The translations under genes were made by a program, and so were the position numbers. The notes under the pieces were generated by a model. That model was given only the letters and a program-made list of their open reading frames with translations. It made no database searches and had not been told where the DNA came from. 7,204 bases of DNA from Treponema sp. (GTDB lineage: Bacteria > Spirochaetota > Spirochaetia > Treponematales > Breznakiellaceae): positions 1 through 7,204 of the forward strand of contig WQWD01000127.1 of the NCBI GenBank assembly GCA_009785545.1. Direction: 5' to 3'. Below, piece by piece: positions 1 to 6,707 of this stretch. Position 1 is the first letter of the stretch. Every line of letters begins with the position of its first letter.

Positions 1-537
1 AAGCTCTCCTTCGGCGTTTTCGGCAATAAACGCAAATGTATTCAATTCTTTGTTAATTGTTTTTTCTTTTACAACAAAATCTTCTAATACAAGACAGGAA
101 TTATCTTCCGGCTCAAAACCGATGGGCTGAAGCCCCCATTCTTCACGTAACGCATTGTACCACTGGAGCACCTCGTTTTTCATTTCCTGATCTTTGAAAC
201 GATACCATTGTTTTTCGGTTTCGGGGTATTGGTTTAAAACATCTCTGAACGCACGAAAAACACCTTTGTTTCTGCCAAGCGCAGCTGCCAATTCTTCCCG
301 AAGAACAGGGTTCTTTAAGCCGGAAATAAATTTTTCCATCAAGCGGAAGCCGTCACCTGAGTCCCAACTTGGAATGTTGATAAATCGATCTTCCCCAAAA
401 TCGATGTCTTTATCGTATTGATGATTGGAAATATCAAATATCTGTCTTTCCTGAGCGTCAAATAAAAATTCCCCTTCTTGATTTTCCATGTGAAAGAGAA
501 TATCGTCTAGTAAAATTTTATCGAGCTCAAAATTCAT
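1..537 (-). CDS. UPF0158 family protein, C-terminus beyond the left edge
   Basis: The minus-strand reading frame stays open from ATG at 537 to the window edge (179 codons, no stop). The product shows the signature blocks I associate with the uncharacterised UPF0158 family: PSWDSGDGFRLMEKF at residues 56-70, NPVLREEL at 76-83, GVFRAFRDVL at 92-101, WYRFKDQEM at 111-119 and WYNALREEWG at 126-135. The family is soluble with no assigned function; no signal peptide or membrane segment is visible. Family members are usually about 140-160 residues, yet this frame continues past 179, so a C-terminal extension or second domain is likely. The last residues (FAFIAENAEGEL) resemble the strand-turn-strand start of a GNAT acetyltransferase, but that is a guess. 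The upstream in-frame codon run is closed by a TGA just before the ATG. No Shine-Dalgarno sequence precedes the start. It is divergent from aspS. Confidence 0.85.
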   Translation of the reverse strand, partial: MNFELDKILLDDILFHMENQEGEFLFDAQERQIFDISNHQYDKDIDFGEDRFINIPSWDSGDGFRLMEKFISGLKNPVLREELAAALGRNKGVFRAFRDVLNQYPETEKQWYRFKDQEMKNEVLQWYNALREEWGLQPIGFEPEDNSCLVLEDFVVKEKTINKELNTFAFIAENAEGEL

Positions 538-564
538 AAATGCATTGTAGCATAAAATTGTAAA

Positions 565-593
565 ATTATATATAGTAATTTATAGTCAATTAA
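565..593 (-). promoter_or_regulatory. Candidate promoter for the UPF0158 gene
   Basis: On the minus strand a perfect TATAAT (570-565) lies 17 bp downstream of TTAATT (593-588), giving a predicted transcript start near 558, about 20 bases before the ATG at 537. A better -35 (TTGACT, 589-584) is present but only 13 bp from the -10. The -35 region lies inside the left arm of the inverted repeat at 582-610. The whole stretch is very AT-rich, so chance matches are likely. Confidence 0.4.
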
Positions 594-610
594 TTTTATT
601 AATTGACTAT
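582..610. repeat. Perfect 12-bp inverted repeat in the divergent intergenic region
   Basis: ATAGTCAATTAA (582-593) is the exact reverse complement of TTAATTGACTAT (599-610), with a 5-base spacer. It sits between the divergently oriented UPF0158 gene and aspS. Each arm contains TTGACT reading outward, so the symmetry places a -35-like hexamer toward each gene. No T-run follows on either strand, which argues against a terminator. It may be an operator or simply paired promoter elements. Confidence 0.6.
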
Positions 611-624
611 TTCCGATTGTAATT

Positions 625-666
625 ACTTATTGTACAAGAAATTATTCAATTCCTTGTACAATAAGT
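625..666. promoter_or_regulatory. 14-bp inverted repeat with two TTGTACAA boxes upstream of aspS
   Basis: ACTTATTGTACAAG (625-638) and CTTGTACAATAAGT (653-666) are exact reverse complements separated by 14 bases. Each arm contains the 8-bp palindrome TTGTACAA (630-637 and 654-661), so the sites are both inverted and directly repeated, 24 bp centre to centre. The structure ends 20 bases before the aspS ATG. A weak promoter (TTGTAA 617-622, AATTAT 640-645, 17-bp spacing) would place the -10 between the boxes, as in a repressor operator. As RNA it could instead form a leader stem-loop. No T-box hallmark is present. Confidence 0.6.
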
Positions 667-672
667 GAAATT

Positions 673-679
673 AAAGGAG
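673..679 (+). promoter_or_regulatory. Ribosome binding site fixing the aspS start at 686
   Basis: AAAGGAG lies 6 bases before ATG at 686. It selects that ATG over an upstream in-frame GTG at 665, which lies before this site and inside the inverted repeat, and over a later ATG at 695. Confidence 0.8.
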
Positions 680-685
680 TATAAA

Positions 686-2494
686 ATGGAAACAATGAAA
701 AGAACGATAGATTGCGGTGCGCTGAGGAAAAGCGACGCAGGGAATACAGTTATTCTTAATGGTTGGGTACACCGTAAACGCAATCATGGCGGGATATTTT
801 TTATTAATTTAAGGGATCGTTACGGAGTAACACAAGTTACGGTTGATACTGAAGCAAACACAGGTCTTGCAGCGATTTGTGATGAACTGCGAAACGAATA
901 CTGTATTGCTGTAGAAGGGACAGTAAATACCCGCCCCGATGACATGGTTAATATGTCGATGGCGACAGGCGAAGTTGAGCTTTTTGCTTCCAATATCGTG
1001 ATTTTGAACAAAAGCGAAGTCCTCCCTTTTCAAATAGATGAGGAATCCAAAGCAAACGAGGATTTGCGGCTGAAATACCGTTATCTTGACCTTCGCTCAG
1101 GAGCTATGCAGGAACGTATAAAATTACGAAGCGAAACCGCTTTTGCTGTTCGTGAATGGATGACATCTAACGGTTTTTATGAAATAGAAACGCCCACTTT
1201 TATCAAATCAACGCCGGAAGGAGCCAGAGATTTTTTGGTTCCTTCAAGATTGTATCCGGGAAAATTTTACGCTTTGCCTCAGTCTCCTCAATTATACAAA
1301 CAAATTTTGATGGTGTCTGGCTTTGACAAATATTTTCAGATAGCCCGATGTTACCGTGATGAGGATTCAAGAGGCGACAGACAGCCTGAGTTCACCCAAA
1401 TCGACATCGAAATGTCGTTTGTCTCCAGAGACGATGTTCTGACAATGACTGAAGGGCTTATGTCTCATGTGTTTAAAAAAGTTAAAGGCATAAATCTCCC
1501 AAAGAGTTTCCGCCGTTTATCTTGGGAAGACGCGATGGAGCTTTACGGCAGTGATAAACCCGATTTACGCTTTGACATGAAACTAAATGATTTCAGCCAT
1601 TTTGTCGAAGCGAGCAGTTTTCAGGCTTTCAAAGAAGCGCTCTCGGCAGGCGGTGTTGTAAAAGCCCTTGTCGTAAAAGGCAAAGCCGACTATTCACGAA
1701 AACAAATCGAAGAACTCGAATCTCATGCAAAGATTTACAAAGCAAAAGGCATGGCGTGGATGAAAGTGGCAAATAATGGAGAGGGAACAGCGTTAACATT
1801 GGAAGGGGGAGCTTCCAAATTTTTTGCGGATAACACATCTCAGGTAATCAGCGGATTGGAGGCAGAGCTTGGTGATTTAATTTTGATGGTCGCCGACTCA
1901 AAACGTCATGTCGCTAATGTTTCGCTTGGAGCTGTTCGATCAAAATTGGGGCGTGATCTTGGTTTAACCTGCCCAAAAGACAATAGCGATCCGCCAAAAT
2001 TTGAATTTGTGTGGATTATTGACTTTCCGATGTTTGAATATGATGAAGACGAAAAAAAATGGGGAGCGGCTCACCATCTTTTCACTTTGCCTCAGGAAAA
2101 ATATCACGAAACAATGGAAAGTGATCCAGGCTCTGTAAAAGGCGACCTTTATGATCTTGTGTTAAACGGTTATGAGCTGGCGTCAGGCTCAATTCGTATT
2201 CATGATTCAGCGATGCAAAAACGTGTTTTTAAAATTGCCGGGATTGACCCTGCGGAAGCGGAAAAAAAGTTTGGGTTTTTGACAGAAGCATTCAAATACG
2301 GCGCACCCCCTCACGGGGGTATTGCGCCCGGACTTGATCGCCTTGTAATGATCATGGCAGGAGTTACTTCGCTCAAAGACGTTATTGCTTTCCCAAAAAA
2401 TTCCTTTGCCGTAAGCCCCATGGATGATTGCCCCTCTGAGGTTGACCCAAAACAGCTAGATGAGCTGAAAATAGTGATCAAAAAGGAACAGTAG
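686..2494 (+). CDS. aspS: Aspartyl-tRNA synthetase, bacterial type
   Basis: This class IIb aminoacyl-tRNA synthetase is 602 residues long from the chosen ATG, close to the usual ~590 for the bacterial form. It activates aspartate with ATP and loads it on tRNA-Asp in the cytoplasm. Domains in order: an N-terminal OB-fold anticodon-binding domain (about 12-105, GWVHRKRNHGGIFFINLRDR); the flipping loop STPEGARDF (175-183); QSPQLYKQ (199-206); motif 2 FQIARCYRDED with RQPEFTQ (217-238); the bacterial GAD insertion (about 293-408); SGSIR (501-505); and motif 3 GIAPGLDRL (545-553). All key class II residues look intact. Whether it discriminates tRNA-Asp from tRNA-Asn cannot be decided by eye. It stands alone on the plus strand, with a palindrome-rich leader upstream and a strong stem-loop overlapping its stop codon. 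Confidence 0.98.
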   Translation: METMKRTIDCGALRKSDAGNTVILNGWVHRKRNHGGIFFINLRDRYGVTQVTVDTEANTGLAAICDELRNEYCIAVEGTVNTRPDDMVNMSMATGEVELFASNIVILNKSEVLPFQIDEESKANEDLRLKYRYLDLRSGAMQERIKLRSETAFAVREWMTSNGFYEIETPTFIKSTPEGARDFLVPSRLYPGKFYALPQSPQLYKQILMVSGFDKYFQIARCYRDEDSRGDRQPEFTQIDIEMSFVSRDDVLTMTEGLMSHVFKKVKGINLPKSFRRLSWEDAMELYGSDKPDLRFDMKLNDFSHFVEASSFQAFKEALSAGGVVKALVVKGKADYSRKQIEELESHAKIYKAKGMAWMKVANNGEGTALTLEGGASKFFADNTSQVISGLEAELGDLILMVADSKRHVANVSLGAVRSKLGRDLGLTCPKDNSDPPKFEFVWIIDFPMFEYDEDEKKWGAAHHLFTLPQEKYHETMESDPGSVKGDLYDLVLNGYELASGSIRIHDSAMQKRVFKIAGIDPAEAEKKFGFLTEAFKYGAPPHGGIAPGLDRLVMIMAGVTSLKDVIAFPKNSFAVSPMDDCPSEVDPKQLDELKIVIKKEQ

Positions 2495-2529
2495 GCAATT
2501 GCAAAACTCGGTTAGTTTTGCAATTGCCT
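2493..2529. terminator. Stem-loop between convergent genes, probable bidirectional terminator
   Basis: AGGCAATTGCAAAAC (2493-2507) is perfectly complementary to GTTTTGCAATTGCCT (2515-2529), with a 7-base loop. It starts within the aspS stop codon and ends 10 bases before the convergent DUF4139 gene's stop. No T-run follows immediately on the plus strand; on the minus strand a run of five T lies about ten bases beyond the stem. Position and stem strength support termination, though it is not a textbook intrinsic terminator in either direction. Confidence 0.7.
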
Positions 2530-2539
2530 CACCTTTGTC

Positions 2540-4558
2540 CTATAAGTTTAGAGTATTAAGATAATTTTCAAACGCTGTTCTGGCAGTTCTGACATTTGCG
2601 TTTGCTGTTTCAAGCCTGCCCGCAAGAGCGTCAATTTCGCTGTCCAGCGCTACAAGCCGTCTTAAAAATTCCTGCCCTTGTTGCGTCTGATTTCCAGCGG
2701 CTTCAAGATTTCTGCGTGTTCTGTCCTGATCTGCCACAAGCAGATTTCTTTGCGTTTCGATTTCTCTTACAGCAGCTTCTGCAGAATCCACCGCCTGTCT
2801 AAGCGCAACAGCTCTTGTTAAAGCCTGCTGTACATGGGCGGGAATTTCATGGCTGGTAGAAAACCTCAACAAAGCATCAGGTCTTAGCGGAAGCAGAGCT
2901 ACGGTTTCGGAAACAGGACGGCGCTCTGTAACTGTTACAATAGTTTCACGGTTTGGCTCTAAAGTTACATTAAAACGATAAGCTGTCGGAGTTTGTTCAG
3001 ACGCCGAGGGAGAAATAAGCGTCGTTTGAGGCGTTCTGTTATGTTCGAGAATCAAAGCTTTTGAGTCGGCTGAAGAGTTTATAAAAGTATAATTTCTGAT
3101 AAAAGACAAATGACGATTGATAGTCATTACACCTCGTGTTACAGTAACTGTATTCACTTCACGTGCATTTGTGTCGTCTGACGACGCTGTTACGGAAAGA
3201 TCTTCGCCAAAAGAAATCAGCCTGTTTTCGCCCTCGTTCCAAAACTCGATAAGAGCGCTGCCTGCGTAAATTCCGCCGTCATAAACTGTAATTGGACCTG
3301 CGGGCAGTCTCATTCCCGTGTTATTTGTTATTTCAGCGCCAAGTCTTGGATGTCTGCCCGTACCGCTAAAAATTAAAGTTCTTCTCGCTTCAATTGTTGA
3401 TTCAACAAGCGGAAGCATAGCGCTCATACGGCGGTTAAGAGTTACAGGGTGTCTGATTGTAAATTCAAATTGACCTCCGGCGTCTGCTCCGGCGGCTGTT
3501 TGAATTACTCCGCCGGCGACAGCTCCTTCAGTAGCTGCCGGACCCATCATTAAGCTTCTTGGGGCAAAGTCCATTTCAATTTCTGCCATAAATTCAGAAT
3601 CTTCCGCCGCTTGCCGCCTCATTGCCATGGCAGGAGCGGGAGCGCCAAATGCCCGGTCATGAGTGAGAGCTTCCGCAGTTCCGGCAATTGCCAAAGGCAG
3701 TACAGGGCGTCTTACAAAAAAAGGAGGGTAGAGCGGTTGGATAAATGATGTCGGCCTGCCTGCGACAAGCGAGAGCTGTACGTTTACCCAGTCGGTATCA
3801 CTGTCGTTGTCAATGATTGCCCAGCCTTGAAAAAGCGGCTCGGAAGCGCCCAAGTCAAGGCGGTATGATACTTTCCAAATTGGAGACGGAATTACATAAC
3901 TGATTGATACATCACGCCTCCCTGTTCCCGGAAGATTGATCTGAAGCTGCCTTGTAAATAAATTTCTGGAAGCCGCAATCAAATCCAGCGAGCGGTTTAA
4001 GTCTTGTTCGATAGCACTGTCTTTAAAATTAACCGCGCTGACATCTTTTAAGTTAAAAGCTCTAAAACCCTGATTTGTATTTAACAAAAGCCAAGGTTCT
4101 ACTGTGTGTGAAAAATTTGCCGCAGAGGAAACTCTGTATTCAATTCCGATGATTCTGCCTGTGAAAGCTGTCGGCGCTAAAATTTCAACTTCAGCTCCTC
4201 TTAGTCTGGAAAGAATTGTTGCAAAATCAGGTGAATCAGAAAGATCGATGGTTAAACTGCGTAATGTTTCGAATAACGTATTTTCTGATTGGTAAATAAC
4301 CGATGGATTTGCCGTACCCGGATCGTTAATAATAAGTGTTTTTAAAGCGTCATTTATCGCCTCGAGCCTGAACGGAAGCTCTATTCTTGCGGCTCCTGTT
4401 ACAGTGCCTGAATGTTCATAAAAAGCGACTCCTGAGGTAAGGATAACGACACGCCTTAAAGGCAGAGCGGTTTCAGGGGCGGAGGTTTCTCTGATTGCCT
4501 GCGCAAAAATACTCACGGCGGCGGCGAAAAATAAAATAAATACGGTTATTTTTTTCAT
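2540..4558 (-). CDS. Exported DUF4139 domain-containing protein with C-terminal coiled coil
   Basis: The 672-residue product begins with a classic signal peptide (KK, then a hydrophobic core, AQA at 19-21 as likely cleavage site). There is no lipobox cysteine, so it is probably periplasmic or secreted. A conserved N-terminal beta domain (about 33-135, VVILTSGVAFYEHSGTV) precedes the DUF4139-type core: VIPSPIWKVSYRL near 222-234, GWAIIDNDSDTDWVNVQLSL at 245-264, HPVTLNRRMSAMLPL at 370-384 and GPITVYDGGIYAGSALI at 421-437. An Ala/Met-rich low-complexity insert lies at about 305-360. The last 100 residues (about 572-672) are an Ala/Gln/Arg/Glu-rich heptad helix. In MuiA-like relatives the coiled coil comes before the core, so this order differs. 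Function is unknown. ATG at 4558 is preferred over an in-frame TTG at 4576 because GAAAAGGAAG lies just upstream. The start is one base after the pfp stop. Confidence 0.9.
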   Translation of the reverse strand: MKKITVFILFFAAAVSIFAQAIRETSAPETALPLRRVVILTSGVAFYEHSGTVTGAARIELPFRLEAINDALKTLIINDPGTANPSVIYQSENTLFETLRSLTIDLSDSPDFATILSRLRGAEVEILAPTAFTGRIIGIEYRVSSAANFSHTVEPWLLLNTNQGFRAFNLKDVSAVNFKDSAIEQDLNRSLDLIAASRNLFTRQLQINLPGTGRRDVSISYVIPSPIWKVSYRLDLGASEPLFQGWAIIDNDSDTDWVNVQLSLVAGRPTSFIQPLYPPFFVRRPVLPLAIAGTAEALTHDRAFGAPAPAMAMRRQAAEDSEFMAEIEMDFAPRSLMMGPAATEGAVAGGVIQTAAGADAGGQFEFTIRHPVTLNRRMSAMLPLVESTIEARRTLIFSGTGRHPRLGAEITNNTGMRLPAGPITVYDGGIYAGSALIEFWNEGENRLISFGEDLSVTASSDDTNAREVNTVTVTRGVMTINRHLSFIRNYTFINSSADSKALILEHNRTPQTTLISPSASEQTPTAYRFNVTLEPNRETIVTVTERRPVSETVALLPLRPDALLRFSTSHEIPAHVQQALTRAVALRQAVDSAEAAVREIETQRNLLVADQDRTRRNLEAAGNQTQQGQEFLRRLVALDSEIDALAGRLETANANVRTARTAFENYLNTLNL

Positions 4559-4559
4559 G

Positions 4560-6227
4560 TTAAACTTCCTTTTCAAGTTTTAAAGTTATTGTTGGGGCGT
4601 CACAAACTTCGGTTGGCCCAAAATATTGAATCGCTCCCGGAAAAAGAAAACAAGTTTTCTCTGCCCAAGTTACTCGTTTTTCGGCGAATGATTTAAACGG
4701 TTTTCCGTCAAGTTCAACTAACGCTTTTTTGATAACAGGTTTTTTTGATCCGTGCCGTTGTTCAAGATTCATCATCATGGTAAGAGGCACGCCGCCTGCT
4801 GTCCATTTTGCGGCAGGAGCCGTGAGGTTTTTCACGCTGGAAAGATAACCTGTTAACCCGCACGAGATTAATACAAAAGCGCTGTATCCCAAACTGTAAC
4901 AGTAATCAGAATCAAAGTTGGAAGGGAAGGCACATCTTCCTTCGTATCCAAAGAAATGAGTCAGAGCGCTGAATTTTCCGTTGTATTTTTTTGCTTCTTT
5001 TAAAATGGAAAGTTTTTTTTCTACCATGCCGAGTAAAAGCTTTTCTGTTTCGATACGGGAAACCTGAACATTGCCGTGAGGATCTCGATCCATTAAAAAT
5101 TGACCGGCAATGTCGGCAGGAAGCGACTTGAAAATTTCAAATGACGCTGAGGTTAGTTTTTTCGAAAGCCAATTGGTTTGTTCGCAGAATTCTGTCAGTT
5201 TAGCAAATTCGTCAGCGCCGTCTGCCATTGAATCATTTAGCTCGATTATAAGCTTTTTGATTTCGGGAATAAATTCGACAAGGCCTTCGGGAATCAAAAC
5301 GACGCCAAAGTTATCGCCGTTATCCGCCCGTTTGACGATTGACGTGCAAATTTGTTCGACAATCTGATCGAGAGACATTGCCTCAGCTTCGACTTCTTCG
5401 GAAATCAGGCAGATATTTGGCTGAGTTTGGAGAGCACATTCCAAGGCGATATGGCTTGCAGAGCGTCCCATCAATTTTATAAAGTGCCAGTATTTTTTAG
5501 CGCTGTTTGTGTCTCGGCAAAGATTGCCGATAACTTCGCTGTATGTTTTGCAGGCGGTATCAAACCCAAAAGAGGTTTCGATGTGTTCGTTTTTTAAATC
5601 GCCGTCAATGGTTTTGGGGCAGCCAATCACTTGAGTATTTGAGCCGTTTGCAAGAAAGTATTCCGCCAAAAGCGCCGCATTTGTATTTGAGTCGTCTCCG
5701 CCAATTACAACTACAGCGTCAAGGTTCAATTTTTTTGCGGTTTCCAAAGAGGCGGCAAACTGTTCATCGCTTTCGATTTTTGTCCGCCCCGATCCAATTA
5801 TATCAAAACCGCCGGTGTTACGGTATTCGTTGATTATTTCTTCTGTTAAAACGATAGTTTTGTTATCGGTTAACCCGCCGGGGCCGCCTTTAAAACCATA
5901 CAGCGTAGAGTTTGGATTGCCTTTTTTTAAGCCGTCAAAAAGCCCCGCTATAACATTGTGCCCACCAGGTGCTTGTCCGCCAGAAAGAATCACACCAACT
6001 TTTAATTCACGATGGATTTGCGTATTGTTTTGGTTTTCGGCTTTTTTGAAAGTGACAAGAGGTTTTCCGTAAGTATTCTTAAAAATTTTACGTATTTCTT
6101 CTTTATCTGAAATAGACTCAGTAGGGCAGCCCTTCTCTACAGCTATATCGTCAATAGAGCCGCTGATACCTTCAGGCAGCTTAGGGACGTAGCTATAGCG
6201 GGCTTTTTGTAAGGGTGAAATATTCAT
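4560..6227 (-). CDS. pfp: Pyrophosphate-dependent phosphofructokinase, long type (EC 2.7.1.90)
   Basis: This 555-residue cytoplasmic enzyme reversibly transfers phosphate between pyrophosphate and fructose 6-phosphate, giving fructose 1,6-bisphosphate. The length and motifs match the long PFP clade of spirochaetes and plants. Visible motifs: SGGQAPGGHNV (82-92, phosphoryl-donor loop); GGDDSNT (176-182), with Asp in place of the Gly of ATP enzymes; PKTIDGDL (204-211), with Lys205 typical of PPi use and Asp208 as catalytic base; MGRSASH (253-259); IPEG (312-315); and GYEGR (427-431). The Asp179/Lys205 pair is the established PPi-specificity signature. ATG at 6227 is preceded by AAGGAG with 6-base spacing. 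The gene lies downstream of the 29-codon ORF and is directly coupled to the DUF4139 gene. In treponemes that rely on fermentative sugar use, this is expected to be a main glycolytic phosphofructokinase. Confidence 0.97.
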   Translation of the reverse strand: MNISPLQKARYSYVPKLPEGISGSIDDIAVEKGCPTESISDKEEIRKIFKNTYGKPLVTFKKAENQNNTQIHRELKVGVILSGGQAPGGHNVIAGLFDGLKKGNPNSTLYGFKGGPGGLTDNKTIVLTEEIINEYRNTGGFDIIGSGRTKIESDEQFAASLETAKKLNLDAVVVIGGDDSNTNAALLAEYFLANGSNTQVIGCPKTIDGDLKNEHIETSFGFDTACKTYSEVIGNLCRDTNSAKKYWHFIKLMGRSASHIALECALQTQPNICLISEEVEAEAMSLDQIVEQICTSIVKRADNGDNFGVVLIPEGLVEFIPEIKKLIIELNDSMADGADEFAKLTEFCEQTNWLSKKLTSASFEIFKSLPADIAGQFLMDRDPHGNVQVSRIETEKLLLGMVEKKLSILKEAKKYNGKFSALTHFFGYEGRCAFPSNFDSDYCYSLGYSAFVLISCGLTGYLSSVKNLTAPAAKWTAGGVPLTMMMNLEQRHGSKKPVIKKALVELDGKPFKSFAEKRVTWAEKTCFLFPGAIQYFGPTEVCDAPTITLKLEKEV

Positions 6228-6280
6228 TGGTTTCTCCTTGATTTAAGATATGATTCTTGATGTTCATAACGAGTAATATT

Positions 6281-6310
6281 CGTATAAGCCGCCAAGTTCG
6301 TGAAAATCAA
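6281..6310 (-). promoter_or_regulatory. Weak candidate promoter for pfp
   Basis: On the minus strand TTGATT (6310-6305) lies 18 bp before TATACG (6286-6281), predicting a start about 45-50 bases before the pfp ATG. It follows directly after the hairpin at 6315-6350. The match is weak; pfp may instead be read through from the promoter at 6483-6511. Confidence 0.25.
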
Positions 6311-6314
6311 GATT

Positions 6315-6350
6315 GGAACCTTTACTTTGCCAAAGTAAAGGTTAGGTTCC
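6315..6350 (-). repeat. Near-perfect hairpin between the 29-codon ORF and pfp
   Basis: AACCTTTACTTTG (6317-6329) and CAAAGTAAAGGTT (6331-6343) are perfect complements around a single base. A second GGTTCC at 6345-6350 can alternatively pair with GGAACC at 6315-6320. It lies 13 bases downstream of the small ORF's stop. In the minus-strand transcript it is followed by a weak T-rich stretch, so it could terminate or attenuate before pfp, act as an RNA-processing or stability stem, or be an operator. I cannot decide between these. Confidence 0.55.
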
Positions 6351-6363
6351 ATTGGTTGTTGAC

Positions 6364-6453
6364 TTATTTATTCTTATGTCTGTTTTTTCGCAATTTTTTC
6401 TTGCGTTTATGAGTAGCAATTTTTCGTAGTTTGCACTTTCTTCCGCAGGGCAC
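6364..6453 (-). CDS. 29-residue basic protein, bS22/mS38 (AURKAIP1/COX24-type) candidate
   Basis: A GTG at 6453 preceded by AAGGAG (6466-6461, 7-base spacing) opens a 29-residue frame ending in TAA at 6364. The product has 15 Lys/Arg and 2 His; it starts MPCGRKCKLRKIATHKRKKK and ends LRKNRHKNK. The K-x-R-K-I-x-x-H-K-x-K-K-x-L-R-x-x-R-H-K layout resembles the AURKAIP1/COX24 C-terminal family, which includes mitochondrial mS38 and the mycobacterial small-subunit protein bS22. I recall this resemblance by pattern and have not aligned it. The probable role is a small rRNA-binding ribosomal subunit. Two cysteines near the N-terminus (CGRKC) are noteworthy. It has its own promoter-like hexamers upstream, lies between tRNA-Glu and pfp on the same strand, and shares a 14-base stretch around its ribosome-binding site with pfp. 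Confidence 0.78.
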   Translation of the reverse strand: MPCGRKCKLRKIATHKRKKKLRKNRHKNK

Positions 6454-6482
6454 TTAAACTCTCCTTGATTTAATATAAACTT

Positions 6483-6511
6483 AGGGTAGGAAAAATCAGG
6501 ATTTTTGTCAA
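6483..6511 (-). promoter_or_regulatory. Promoter of the 29-codon ORF (possibly also pfp)
   Basis: On the minus strand the consensus -35 TTGACA (6511-6506) lies exactly 17 bp before TACCCT (6488-6483). The predicted start, near 6476, leaves a 22-base leader containing the ribosome-binding site. The -10 is weak (T, A and final T match). The -35 lies within AGCCTATTGACA, the same 12 bases as in the tRNA-Glu promoter. Confidence 0.6.
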
Positions 6512-6590
6512 TAGGCTATCCACTCTATTTCTAAATATTTTTGGATTTTTCTCATCGTGAATTGGGCTAAATATTAATCTCATTTTTTAA

Positions 6591-6662
6591 CATCTCCACG
6601 GGGAATCGAACCCCGGTTGCCGGGATGAAAACCCGGTGTCCTAACCGCTAGACGATGGAGAC
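6591..6662 (-). tRNA. tRNA-Glu (anticodon UUC)
   Basis: The minus strand folds as a 72-base tRNA. The acceptor GTCTCCA pairs with TGGAGAT (terminal G-U), with discriminator G at 6591. The D-arm region is CGTCTAGCGGTTAGGACA. The anticodon stem CCGGG/CCCGG holds loop TTTTCAT with anticodon TTC, and the T-arm CCGGGGTTCGATTCCCCG is intact. The sequence closely follows the bacterial tRNA-Glu pattern (GTC start, GTCTAG in the D arm, ACACCG). The 3' CCA is not encoded and must be added. In bacteria that lack GlnRS or AsnRS this tRNA can also be linked to indirect amidation pathways, but nothing here tests that. Confidence 0.97.
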
Positions 6663-6680
6663 AATCATCGTTGATTACAA

Positions 6681-6707
6681 AGTATAGGATTTAAAAAAAA
6701 ATGTCAA
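6681..6707 (-). promoter_or_regulatory. tRNA-Glu promoter
   Basis: On the minus strand TTGACA (6707-6702) is followed by TATACT (6686-6681) with 15-bp spacing, or by TACTTT (6684-6679) with the standard 17. A run of nine T lies in the spacer. The predicted start is about 10 bases before the tRNA 5' end. The -35 lies in AGCCTATTGACA, shared with the promoter at 6483-6511. Confidence 0.65.

Noticed and set aside
665..685. Upstream GTG start for aspS adding seven residues
   Set aside because: The ribosome-binding site AAAGGAG lies after this GTG, and the GTG falls within the inverted repeat; ATG at 686 has ideal spacing.
538..685. T-box riboswitch upstream of aspS
   Set aside because: No T-box-like conserved sequence, specifier stem or terminator/antiterminator pair is visible; only two simple inverted repeats are present.
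4559..4576. TTG start adding six residues to the DUF4139 protein
   Set aside because: The codons overlap the purine-rich ribosome-binding site, and ATG at 4558 starts a textbook signal peptide.
5110..6072. Several plus-strand frames opposite pfp
   Set aside because: They are antisense shadows of a well-conserved gene, with no recognisable protein features or ribosome-binding sites.
6591..6662. tRNA-Glu as an integration site of a mobile island
   Set aside because: No integrase gene and no duplicated tRNA 3' end are visible; the neighbouring repeats lie on the 5' side of the tRNA.
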